Below are positions 7,066 to 14,232 of a stretch of DNA of 18,976 nucleotides, in pieces. This DNA comes from Acetatifactor sp. GTDB taxonomy: Bacteria; Bacillota; Clostridia; Lachnospirales; Lachnospiraceae. The translations under genes and the position numbers were made by a program. The notes below the pieces were generated by a model that was not told where the DNA came from, made no database searches, and worked only from the letters and a program-made list of their open reading frames with translations. The stretch lies in NCBI GenBank assembly GCA_016293615.1, contig JAEDDX010000051.1, forward strand, positions 1-18,976. Reading direction: 5' to 3'. The stretch's first letter is position 1; the number at the start of each line of letters is the position of its first letter.

Positions 7066-8649
7066 ATGAAAAAATACATGTTTAAAAGAATATTATTCTC
7101 GATATTTTCTCTTCTTGTCGTGGTTATGCTTGTAATGGTTCTGGTATACACAATGATTGAGAGAAATGTTATCTTTCAGACAGATGACATGTGGAATAAG
7201 AAGAGCAACAATGACAGAAGCATTTATGAATATGCGCAATATGAAAAGTATGGATATCTGACCTATCGTGACTATACATCCTTTGTAAAGGACAAATATG
7301 TCGAAATCTACGGTGAAGAGTATTTTTCACAGCCGGATTATCTCGCAGACAAGAATGCTGTTCAGGATCCGGACAATTTCCAGTCTAATGCAACCGTTCA
7401 GGAATTTATACAAGAATATCAGGCCAAGGGGTATACTTTCAAATATTTTGCCCCCATGGTTTTTAAGTCCGGAAAAACTAAGCCGGGCGGACAGGGTTAT
7501 CTGCTCGCCGTTCACGAGAAGATGCCCGTGCTCAGGCTTTTTGATTATATAAAAGGTTTTATCACCATTGAAACCACCAACGATGTGAAGGATGAGAATC
7601 TGACCGACCGTTATATCAGAGTGGAGAAGGATCCCTATTCCGGATTGTTCGCCGTAGTCGGTTCCGGCACCCAGCACAAGTATTTGCTTTACTTTGACAA
7701 TCGTTTCCCGTTCATTCATCAGAACTGGATTCATATCAACTTAGGTACCTCCTTTACCACCTACAGAGGACAGGAGATTACCAGTGTCATCAACAACCCG
7801 ACCGGAGAGCTTATCAAAACCATGCAGCAGTATCCTGCGATGCTTGGTACGGATGAGTATGTGGAGACCGCGATCGATTTCCATTCCCTGTCCTACAATC
7901 CCGGCGTCTTAAGCGATGTGGAGAAGACGCAGTTCCCGGACCAGTATACTGTTTATCAGTATAAGAGGGGCGGTCTTTCCATGATTCAGAACTCATTTGT
8001 CATCGGTCTGATCGCAACCATCATTTCCTATATGCTTGGTCTGCCGCTCGGTATTCTGATGGCAAGAAGAAAAGACAAACTGGCCGACAAGCTCGGCAAT
8101 GCCTATATTATTTTCATCATGGCGGTACCTTCCCTGGCATATATCTTCATGTTTGCCGCACTGGGAACCTCCCTGTTCCATCTGCCGTATAAGTTTGCGA
8201 ACGCGGAAGTCAAGGTGCTTGCCTACATCCTGCCTACCATTTCCCTGGCACTTCCTTCCATTGGAAGCCTGATGAAGTGGATGAGACGGTATATGATCGA
8301 CCAGATGAACTCCGACTATGTCAAGTTCGCAAGAGCGGAGGGTATGTCTGAGAAGGAGATCTTCAGCATTCATATTTCCAAGAACGCCATGATCTATCTG
8401 GTACACGGTATCCCGGCAAGTATTCTCGGATGTCTGACCGGTGCCATCATCACAGAGAGAGTTTATTCCGTACCCGGCGTCGGCGGACTGCTTACGACGG
8501 CGATCAACTCTCACGATAACGGAATCATCGTTGCATGTACGGTATTCTATACCTCGCTTTCCATCCTTGCCCAGATCCTGGGAGATGTATTGCTAGCAAA
8601 ATATGATCCCCGAATTTCACTCTCTGAGGAAGGAGGCGGCGGCAGATAA
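7066..8649 (+). CDS. oppB: Oligopeptide ABC transporter permease, AmiC/OppB type with large extracellular domain
   Basis: A 527-residue membrane permease starting at ATG 7066. A GGAGG site at 7049-7053 lies 12 bases upstream, a little far. One membrane segment spans residues 8-30. About 270 mostly hydrophilic residues follow, predicted to lie outside the cell. Further membrane segments occur between about 305 and 515. The cytoplasmic EAA-type coupling loop is at about 415-440 (DYVKFARAEGMSEKEI), where the ATPases dock. Typical OppB/DppB proteins have about 310-340 residues. The extra extracellular block matches the streptococcal AmiC layout, so this is an Ami-type system. It overlaps the next gene by one base (TAATG), which implies translational coupling with oppC. 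Confidence 0.9.
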   Translation: MKKYMFKRILFSIFSLLVVVMLVMVLVYTMIERNVIFQTDDMWNKKSNNDRSIYEYAQYEKYGYLTYRDYTSFVKDKYVEIYGEEYFSQPDYLADKNAVQDPDNFQSNATVQEFIQEYQAKGYTFKYFAPMVFKSGKTKPGGQGYLLAVHEKMPVLRLFDYIKGFITIETTNDVKDENLTDRYIRVEKDPYSGLFAVVGSGTQHKYLLYFDNRFPFIHQNWIHINLGTSFTTYRGQEITSVINNPTGELIKTMQQYPAMLGTDEYVETAIDFHSLSYNPGVLSDVEKTQFPDQYTVYQYKRGGLSMIQNSFVIGLIATIISYMLGLPLGILMARRKDKLADKLGNAYIIFIMAVPSLAYIFMFAALGTSLFHLPYKFANAEVKVLAYILPTISLALPSIGSLMKWMRRYMIDQMNSDYVKFARAEGMSEKEIFSIHISKNAMIYLVHGIPASILGCLTGAIITERVYSVPGVGGLLTTAINSHDNGIIVACTVFYTSLSILAQILGDVLLAKYDPRISLSEEGGGGR

Positions 8650-9626
8650 TGAGTCAGTCTGTAAATACTGTAGAATACAACGAAGACGAATTGTTTCGTT
8701 TTGTGGAAGAGGAAGACATGAAGGCTTCCGAGAAGATCATCGCGCCCCGTTATTCCTATTGGAGATCGGTATTCCGCGTTTTCTTCAAGAAGAAGATCAA
8801 TATTGCAATGATCATCTTTTTGGTCATGATCGTGCTGGTATCCTTTATCATGCCGATCTTCTGGCCTTATGATCCTTTTGAGAATGTAACGAATGCGTCT
8901 TCCTTTAACTTAAAACCTTCCGCAGCAATGGAAATGTTCGGCGGCTTCTCTTTTAAATATTTGCTCGGAACAGGTGCCATGGGCAACTCCATCCTGTACG
9001 GTATCGTTTCGTCTGCGAGAACCTCCCTGCTGTTGGCAGTCATCTGCGCTTCCATTAACATGGTAGTCGGCATCATCGTCGGAGCAGTCTGGGGTTACTC
9101 CAAGCAGGTTGACGCAGTTATGCTTGTGATTTATAACATCGTGGCGAATATCCCGATGATTCTGTTGATTGCCGTTCTGGTATATGTTATTGGTTCCGGT
9201 TTCTGGAGCTTCATCTTCGCGCTGACCATCACCGGATGGCTCGGAATCGCATATTTCTTCAGAACGCAGGTTATGATCATTCGTGACCGTGAATATTCCC
9301 TGGCATCCAGGTGCCTGGGTACGCCGATTCCGCGCGTGATCTCCAAGAATATCCTTCCGTTTTTGACATCCGTTATCGTTACCATTCTGGCGACAGAGCT
9401 TCCTTCCTATATTTCCATGGAAGTGTTCCTGTCCTATATCGGTATCGGTCTGAGCGCGAGCGTTCCTTCCCTGGGACGTATGATTCAGCAGGCACAGACA
9501 GGCTTCCTGACCTATCCCTGGGAATTCTGGCCTCCTGTTGCAATTGCTTCCGCAATTACAATTATTCTCTATGTACTCGGACAGAATCTTGCAGATGCTT
9601 CTGATCCCAGAACACATATGATGTAG
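8649..9626 (+). CDS. oppC: Oligopeptide ABC transporter permease, AmiD/OppC type
   Basis: A 325-residue permease, the second membrane subunit of the transporter. ATG 8649 shares its A with the TAA of oppB, and the GGAGG-rich end of oppB at 8630-8635 serves as ribosome binding site. A cytoplasmic N-terminus of about 48 residues precedes a first membrane segment (about 50-72). The remaining segments lie in 120-320. The region that usually reads GTDxxGRD is here GTGAMGNS (107-114). The EAA-type loop EYSLASRCLGTPIPRVISKNILP contacts the ATPase. The protein ends in ADASDPRTHMM, like the family's ...DP(K/R) end. The stop TAG sits 11 bases before the chosen oppD start. Confidence 0.92.
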   Translation: MSQSVNTVEYNEDELFRFVEEEDMKASEKIIAPRYSYWRSVFRVFFKKKINIAMIIFLVMIVLVSFIMPIFWPYDPFENVTNASSFNLKPSAAMEMFGGFSFKYLLGTGAMGNSILYGIVSSARTSLLLAVICASINMVVGIIVGAVWGYSKQVDAVMLVIYNIVANIPMILLIAVLVYVIGSGFWSFIFALTITGWLGIAYFFRTQVMIIRDREYSLASRCLGTPIPRVISKNILPFLTSVIVTILATELPSYISMEVFLSYIGIGLSASVPSLGRMIQQAQTGFLTYPWEFWPPVAIASAITIILYVLGQNLADASDPRTHMM

Positions 9627-9637
9627 TGAGGTGGAAT

Positions 9638-11440
9638 ATGAACGAAAAGAATGAGAAAAAAGTTCTTCTTTCACTGAAGGATGTAGATGTAAAATTTAAT
9701 GTCAGAGGACGAACCCTCACCGCCATCAGAAATGTGTCACTGGATGTTTATGAGCATGAGTCTCTTGCAATCGTAGGAGAGTCCGGCTCCGGTAAGTCCG
9801 TGCTGACTAAGACCTTCGCCGGTCTGCTTGATTCCAACGGATATGTTTCTCACGGCTCCATCGTGCTTTCCGATGATGAGATATCCAAGACCGAGGTAAA
9901 GCTGACGCCCCGCAATGAGAGACTTCTGAAGAAACTCAAACACATGCTGGACGCATACTCCGTACTGGAGCGCGGCGCGGCTGAATATGTGGAGATTCAG
10001 AAGAAAAAGAAAGCAATTGAAGCCGCACAGTCTCTGTCGGACGAGGAAAGTGCAGAATATGCGGCGAAAATCAAGGATGCAGAGGAGAACATCATTGACC
10101 TGACCAACCATCTGTGGACCCTGGATAAGAAGAATGCGGAAGATGCCGCAGAGATGGTAAAGATCAATGAGAAGATCAACGCACTGCAGGCACAGCTGAA
10201 GCAGATCTCGGCAGAACGGGATGATCTGACTGCAAAGCGTCGCCGTGAGTATGGCGCAGATTCTGCAAAGAGGGCTGCGGACAAAAAGGAGATCGAGGAG
10301 CTTACGATCAGACGCAGGGAGAAGATTGCGAAAGCCGATGAGGAAGGCACTGAGTTCGGACTGAAGAAGGAAGTACTCGAGCGCAATCAGAGAATTGCTT
10401 ACGAGATCCTGCTCTCCATCGGAAGATACCCTTTGAAGGATCAGATCCTTTTTACCTACAAGCTGAAGAAGGCATTTCAGCTTGCCATGAGCATCGGTGA
10501 GAACTTGAACGACCCCAAGGTGCTCAACAAGATCTTTGAAGTGGTTGCGTTCCGCGTAGAGTTCCGCTCCATCGATGAAAAGAACCGGATTCTTCACGGT
10601 TATGCCATCATCGACTGTGCAAAGGTGAAATATACCAACGACTGGCAGCAGATTCGCGGCTGCCGCATCGCTACCGTATTCCAGGATCCCATGACGAGCC
10701 TGAACCCTGTTATTACCATCGGTAAGCAGATCATGACCGTTATCCAGAAGCACCAGAAGTGCTCCAATCAGGAGGCTAGGGAAAGAACCATTGACATCAT
10801 GAGAAAGGTTGGTATCCCCAATCCCGAATCCAGATTCGATGATTACCCCTTTGAATATTCCGGCGGTATGAGACAGAGAATCGTTATTGCGATCGCGCTT
10901 TCCTGTCAGCCTAAGATTTTGATCTGTGATGAGCCTACGACCGCTTTGGATGTAACCATTCAGGCACAGATTCTGCAGCTGATCAAGGATCTGCAGAAGG
11001 AGCTTGGCTTCACGACCGTATTTATCACACATGACCTTGGCGTGGTAGCAAATATCGCCGAGAGAGTAGCGGTTATCTACGGCGGACAGATCGTGGAAGT
11101 CGGTACCGTGGAAGAGATCTTCTATGATCCCAGACATCCCTATACCTGGGCACTTCTTTCTTCCCTGCCCCAGCTGGCTGAAAGAGGAAGCGAACTGTTC
11201 TCGATTCCCGGCACACCGCCTTCTCTGTACAACAAGATCGTGGGTGACGCCTTTGCACCGAGAAACAGATATGCCATGGCGATCGATTATGTCAAGGAGC
11301 CGCCTGTATTCAAGGTAAGCGAAACACACTTTGCCAAGACATGGCTCTTAGACCCCAGGGCACCCAAGGTTGAGACCCCTGAAAGTATTCGTAATCTGCA
11401 CGAGAAGATGCTCAAATCCTATGTGGATTTCGGTGAATAA
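9638..11440 (+). CDS. oppD: Oligopeptide ABC transporter ATPase OppD/AmiE with long coiled-coil insertion
   Basis: This ATPase has 600 residues from ATG 9638, which follows GAGGTGG. An in-frame GTG at 9626 would add four residues but lacks a ribosome site. All nucleotide-binding motifs are intact: Walker A GESGSGKS at 47-54, Q-loop VFQDPMTSLNP at 347-357, signature YSGGMRQR at 407-414, Walker B ILICDEPTTALD at 427-438 and H-loop His465. Residues 86-331 are an extra block between Walker A and the Q-loop, highly charged and heptad-like at about 94-236. Ordinary OppD proteins have about 330-360 residues. The C-terminal OppD motif keeps its frame (GDAFAPRNRYAM ... THFAKTWLL), but the four Cys found in many relatives are Asp, Asn, Asp and Thr. 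The first residues, KKVLLSLKDVDV, mirror those of the OppF partner. Confidence 0.93.
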   Translation: MNEKNEKKVLLSLKDVDVKFNVRGRTLTAIRNVSLDVYEHESLAIVGESGSGKSVLTKTFAGLLDSNGYVSHGSIVLSDDEISKTEVKLTPRNERLLKKLKHMLDAYSVLERGAAEYVEIQKKKKAIEAAQSLSDEESAEYAAKIKDAEENIIDLTNHLWTLDKKNAEDAAEMVKINEKINALQAQLKQISAERDDLTAKRRREYGADSAKRAADKKEIEELTIRRREKIAKADEEGTEFGLKKEVLERNQRIAYEILLSIGRYPLKDQILFTYKLKKAFQLAMSIGENLNDPKVLNKIFEVVAFRVEFRSIDEKNRILHGYAIIDCAKVKYTNDWQQIRGCRIATVFQDPMTSLNPVITIGKQIMTVIQKHQKCSNQEARERTIDIMRKVGIPNPESRFDDYPFEYSGGMRQRIVIAIALSCQPKILICDEPTTALDVTIQAQILQLIKDLQKELGFTTVFITHDLGVVANIAERVAVIYGGQIVEVGTVEEIFYDPRHPYTWALLSSLPQLAERGSELFSIPGTPPSLYNKIVGDAFAPRNRYAMAIDYVKEPPVFKVSETHFAKTWLLDPRAPKVETPESIRNLHEKMLKSYVDFGE

Positions 11441-11451
11441 GGAGAGAGACT

Positions 11452-12399
11452 ATGGAACAAAATGAAAAGAAAGTTTTGTTATCCATCCGAAATCTGGATG
11501 TTGTCTTTAAAAAGGGCAAAAAGCATTTTAAGGCAGTTGATAACGTAAGCTTCGATATTTATAAGGGGGAGACCCTTTCACTGGTAGGCGAGTCCGGCTC
11601 CGGTAAGACGACTGTCGGCCGCGCCATCGTAAGAATCAATCCCTGCTCGGCAGGAGAGATTCTCTATGACGGAAAGAGAATTTCCGGCAAGCTTTCAAGA
11701 AAGGAAGACAGAGAGGTTATCAAGAAGATTCAGATGATTTTCCAGGACCCTTCCGCTTCCCTGAACGAGAGAGCGACGATTGACTATATTATTTCGGAAG
11801 GTCTGTACAACTTCCATCTGTACAAGGATGAGAAGGACCGTGTGAAGAAGGTTGAGGAGATCACCAAAGAGGTCGGTCTGCTCCCTGAGCATCTGACCCG
11901 TTATCCTCACGAGTTCTCCGGCGGACAGAGACAGCGTGTCGGACTTGCGCGTTCCATCGTGATGGAGCCCGAGTTCATCATTGCGGATGAGCCTATTTCT
12001 GCACTGGATGTGTCCATCCGTGCGCAGGTGCTCAATCTTCTCAAGAAGTTCCAGAAGGAGAGGGGCCTGACTTATCTGTTCATTGCACACGACCTTTCCA
12101 TCGTCAGATTCATCAGCGACAGAATCGTGGTAATCTACAAGGGCAGAATCATGGAGATCGCAGAGTCCGAGGAATTGTTTAACTACCCTCTGCATCCCTA
12201 TACCAAGTCCCTGATTTCCGCAATTCCTGTACCGGATCCCAAGATCGAGAAGGATAAGAAGCTCCTTGTTTACGATCCTTCCATGCACGACTACGAGACT
12301 GAGAAGCCTGAACTTGTCGACCTCGGTAACGGGCACATGGTATTTGGCAATGCGGCTGAGATCGAGCAGTATAAAAAGATTCGTTTTGGTGAATCATAG
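11452..12399 (+). CDS. oppF: Oligopeptide ABC transporter ATPase OppF/AmiF
   Basis: The 315-residue second ATPase, expected to pair with OppD as a heterodimer powering peptide import. It starts at ATG 11452, 11 bases after the oppD stop, behind AAGGAGAGA. Motifs: Walker A GESGSGKT at 46-53, Q-loop IFQDPSASLN at 96-105, signature FSGGQRQR at 155-162, Walker B FIIADEP at 175-181 with Glu180, and H-loop His213. The length is normal and there is no insertion like the one in OppD. The C-terminal extension (LFNYPLHPYTKSLISAIPVPDP) is typical of the family. Ten bases after the stop begins the operon terminator. Confidence 0.95.
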   Translation: MEQNEKKVLLSIRNLDVVFKKGKKHFKAVDNVSFDIYKGETLSLVGESGSGKTTVGRAIVRINPCSAGEILYDGKRISGKLSRKEDREVIKKIQMIFQDPSASLNERATIDYIISEGLYNFHLYKDEKDRVKKVEEITKEVGLLPEHLTRYPHEFSGGQRQRVGLARSIVMEPEFIIADEPISALDVSIRAQVLNLLKKFQKERGLTYLFIAHDLSIVRFISDRIVVIYKGRIMEIAESEELFNYPLHPYTKSLISAIPVPDPKIEKDKKLLVYDPSMHDYETEKPELVDLGNGHMVFGNAAEIEQYKKIRFGES

Positions 12400-12424
12400 T
12401 CACAGATAACAAAAGTAAGAAGGT

Positions 12425-12461
12425 AAAAATAACTAATCGCAGAGCGCGGTTAGTTATTTTT
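12425..12461 (+). terminator. Intrinsic terminator of the opp operon
   Basis: AAAAATAACTAA (12425-12436) pairs with TTAGTTATTTTT (12450-12461). Four inner pairs (TCGC with GCGG) make a 16-bp stem with a five-base loop, AGAGC. The A-run and T-run make it potentially bidirectional. It ends only 11 bases before the next start codon. Confidence 0.9.
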
Positions 12462-12472
12462 GTAAGAGGCAG

Positions 12473-13633
12473 ATGAAAGACGATTCCATTATTGTAAGCA
12501 CGAAACATGTACCGCTGCGGGTGGTATTATTTGTGATTGCCTGTATCGTTGCACTGGCAGCGTTTTCTTACGCCATCGCTTCCCTCGGGAAAAAGTCCGA
12601 GGGGCTGCAGGTCGTAGCGGAAAGCCCGGATGCGCAGGCACCGATCTATGGCAACGATTATGAACTGAAAATTTACTTCAGGGGAAGCAGCAACGAAATC
12701 AAGGAAGAGATGAAGCGCGTGCAGGACTGCTACAGTACGGTACTGCAGCGCGCCTACAAGCTTCTCGATGCTGCAAACGAGTATGAAAACTACCCTAATC
12801 TGGCCACGATCAATCACAATCCCGGCAAAGAGGTCGAAGTGAATGAAGAGCTTTATGCAGTGCTGAAGGACGCGGTAGAGAGAACCGAAAAACAGGAAGG
12901 CTACAGTATGTTTGCCGGAGCTTTGTACCGATACTGGTATTCCATCCTGATACTGGAGCATCCTGAGGATTTCGACCCTCTGCTCCACGAAGAGGAGGCG
13001 GAGAGGATCGGGAGGCTGGCGCGGATGACCGCAGAGCCGGAGCACTTTGCGCTGACCTTTGGGGAAAACGGCTCCCGCACGGTGCGGCTGGATATCTCCG
13101 CGCAGTATCAGGAACTGTTAGAGGATCTGGAGATCCCCTATGAGGTGCTGGATCTCAATCTGCTCAAGGACGCCTACCTGCTGCAACTTGTGGCACGAGT
13201 TCTGGAGGAGAACGGGTATACGGAAGGATATCTGACCGCAGAGAGCGGGCTGTGTGTGACGCTGTCCGGCTATGACAAGGCGCAGTACTGCGTCTATGAG
13301 CTGACCGATTCGGGTGTCGCCCTGAAGAAGACCCTGCCTGCAAAGCCCGGTTCTGCAGCGAGTGTATTCCGTGCATTCCCCCTGCGGGAGAAAGAGGCCT
13401 ACTTCTGCCGGATAGAGAAAGACGGCAAGGTATATTACCGCAATCCGTATGTGACGCTCGGGGCGGAAGGCTTTCATAACCTGATTCAGAACGCCTGTGT
13501 CATCTCTGAGACAGATCCGGTGGATGCTGTCTATACAAATATTCGTTTACACGCATGCGAAAACACAGAGCAGATGGAACAGATCATGCTTGAGAATGCG
13601 CAGTATACCTATGATATTTCTTTTTTCCCGTAA
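12473..13633 (+). CDS. Membrane-anchored, degenerate ApbE-like protein
   Basis: A 386-residue protein starting at ATG 12473 behind a modest AAGAGG site. One membrane segment (about 15-38) should anchor it, with the rest outside. Block order resembles ApbE-type flavin transferases, which attach FMN to target proteins: INHNPGKEVEVNEELYAVLKDA (113-134), then EGYSMFAGALYRYW (142-155), LDLNLLKDAYLLQLVARVLEENGY (226-249), YYRNPYVTLGA (321-331) and DAVYTNI (351-357). These would match ApbE's D-x-T-x-P-L-x-LW, LGGIAKGYAxD, HIIDPxTG and ADALSTA. The catalytic, FAD-contacting and metal-site residues are mostly gone, so it may be a pseudoenzyme. The oppF terminator sits directly in front, so expression depends on read-through or an unseen promoter. 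The family call is inference from pattern. Confidence 0.5.
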   Translation: MKDDSIIVSTKHVPLRVVLFVIACIVALAAFSYAIASLGKKSEGLQVVAESPDAQAPIYGNDYELKIYFRGSSNEIKEEMKRVQDCYSTVLQRAYKLLDAANEYENYPNLATINHNPGKEVEVNEELYAVLKDAVERTEKQEGYSMFAGALYRYWYSILILEHPEDFDPLLHEEEAERIGRLARMTAEPEHFALTFGENGSRTVRLDISAQYQELLEDLEIPYEVLDLNLLKDAYLLQLVARVLEENGYTEGYLTAESGLCVTLSGYDKAQYCVYELTDSGVALKKTLPAKPGSAASVFRAFPLREKEAYFCRIEKDGKVYYRNPYVTLGAEGFHNLIQNACVISETDPVDAVYTNIRLHACENTEQMEQIMLENAQYTYDISFFP

Positions 13634-13704
13634 GTGAAAAATATCCTTGCCTTTTTCCGGTATGTATGTTAACATAATCTTTGCTTGACATTAGGAGGTG
13701 CAAA

Positions 13705-13944
13705 ATGGGAGCATTAAGAATCGTATTAACGGTTATATTTATTATAGTATGTATTTCACTTGTTGTGTTGGTTCTGTTACAGGAAGGCAAATCCGAGGGA
13801 CTCGGTTCCATCGGCGGAGCTGCCGAGAGCTACTGGGGTAAGAACAAGAGCCGCTCCATGGAAGGCAGAATGGTAAAAGTTACAAAATATCTTGCCATCC
13901 TGTTCATGGTTCTGGCGATCGTCCTCAACCTGAATGTATTCTAA
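13705..13944 (+). CDS. secG: Preprotein translocase subunit SecG
   Basis: A 79-residue protein with two membrane segments (about 2-25 and 58-78) joined by a conserved loop, LLQEGKSEGLGSIGGAAESYWGKNKSRS. This is the SecG signature; the subunit helps SecYE export proteins. I chose ATG 13705 because AGGAGGTG ends four bases before it. An in-frame TTG at 13681 would add eight non-hydrophobic residues and has no ribosome site. The gene is followed directly by an intrinsic terminator. Confidence 0.95.
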   Translation: MGALRIVLTVIFIIVCISLVVLVLLQEGKSEGLGSIGGAAESYWGKNKSRSMEGRMVKVTKYLAILFMVLAIVLNLNVF

Positions 13945-13952
13945 AACCATTC

Positions 13953-13985
13953 AAGACACTCTTGTGAACACAAGAGTGTCTTTTT
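13953..13985 (+). terminator. Intrinsic terminator of secG
   Basis: GACACTCTTGTG (13955-13966) pairs perfectly with CACAAGAGTGTC (13969-13980), followed by TTTTT. Two upstream As can pair with the T-run. Confidence 0.93.
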
Positions 13986-14216
13986 GCATGTTCAGCTGAA
14001 AACAAGCGGCTGCGAAGCAGCCATTTGTTTTCAGCTGAACATGCATGAAGTAAATGCAGAAGCCACAAAGTGGCGACTTTGCGAAGCAAAGGGCATTTAC
14101 GAATGCTTCGGAAGGAACCCAAGCGCAGGGCGAAGCTTGCTTCGCCCGACCATTTGTTTCAGCTGAACATAGGGAGAATCGAGATTCTCCCGCGAAGTAA
14201 ATGCAGAAGCCACGAA
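13986..14216 (+). repeat. Mosaic of nested palindromes between secG and rnr
   Basis: A 20-bp perfect inverted repeat (13986-14005 with 14025-14044) encloses the hairpin GGCTGC-GAA-GCAGCC (14008-14022). GTAAATGC (14050-14057) pairs with GCATTTAC (14093-14100) around GCCAC-AAA-GTGGC (14062-14074) and CTTTGC-GAA-GCAAAG (14077-14091). Next come a 9-bp GGGCGAAGC hairpin (14128-14147) and a 9-bp GGGAGAATC hairpin (14172-14191). A 20-base direct repeat, gaagtaaatgcagaagccac, occurs at 14047-14066 and 14194-14213. The word TTCAGCTGAACAT occurs three times. Short open frames here are a by-product of the palindromes. Confidence 0.9.
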
Positions 14217-14232
14217 GATTTAAGGAGGAGCA

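Noticed and set aside
9737..11329. Minus-strand open frame of 530 codons opposite oppD
   Set aside because: The plus strand has every ABC ATPase motif in frame. The reverse frame has no recognisable domain and is a codon-bias shadow.
13984..14166. Plus-strand small open frame inside the palindrome region
   Set aside because: It starts inside the secG terminator's T-run area, has no ribosome site, and its residues simply translate inverted repeats.
13986..14216. CRISPR array
   Set aside because: Repeats are palindromic, of unequal length and unevenly spaced. There are no regular spacers and no cas genes in view.
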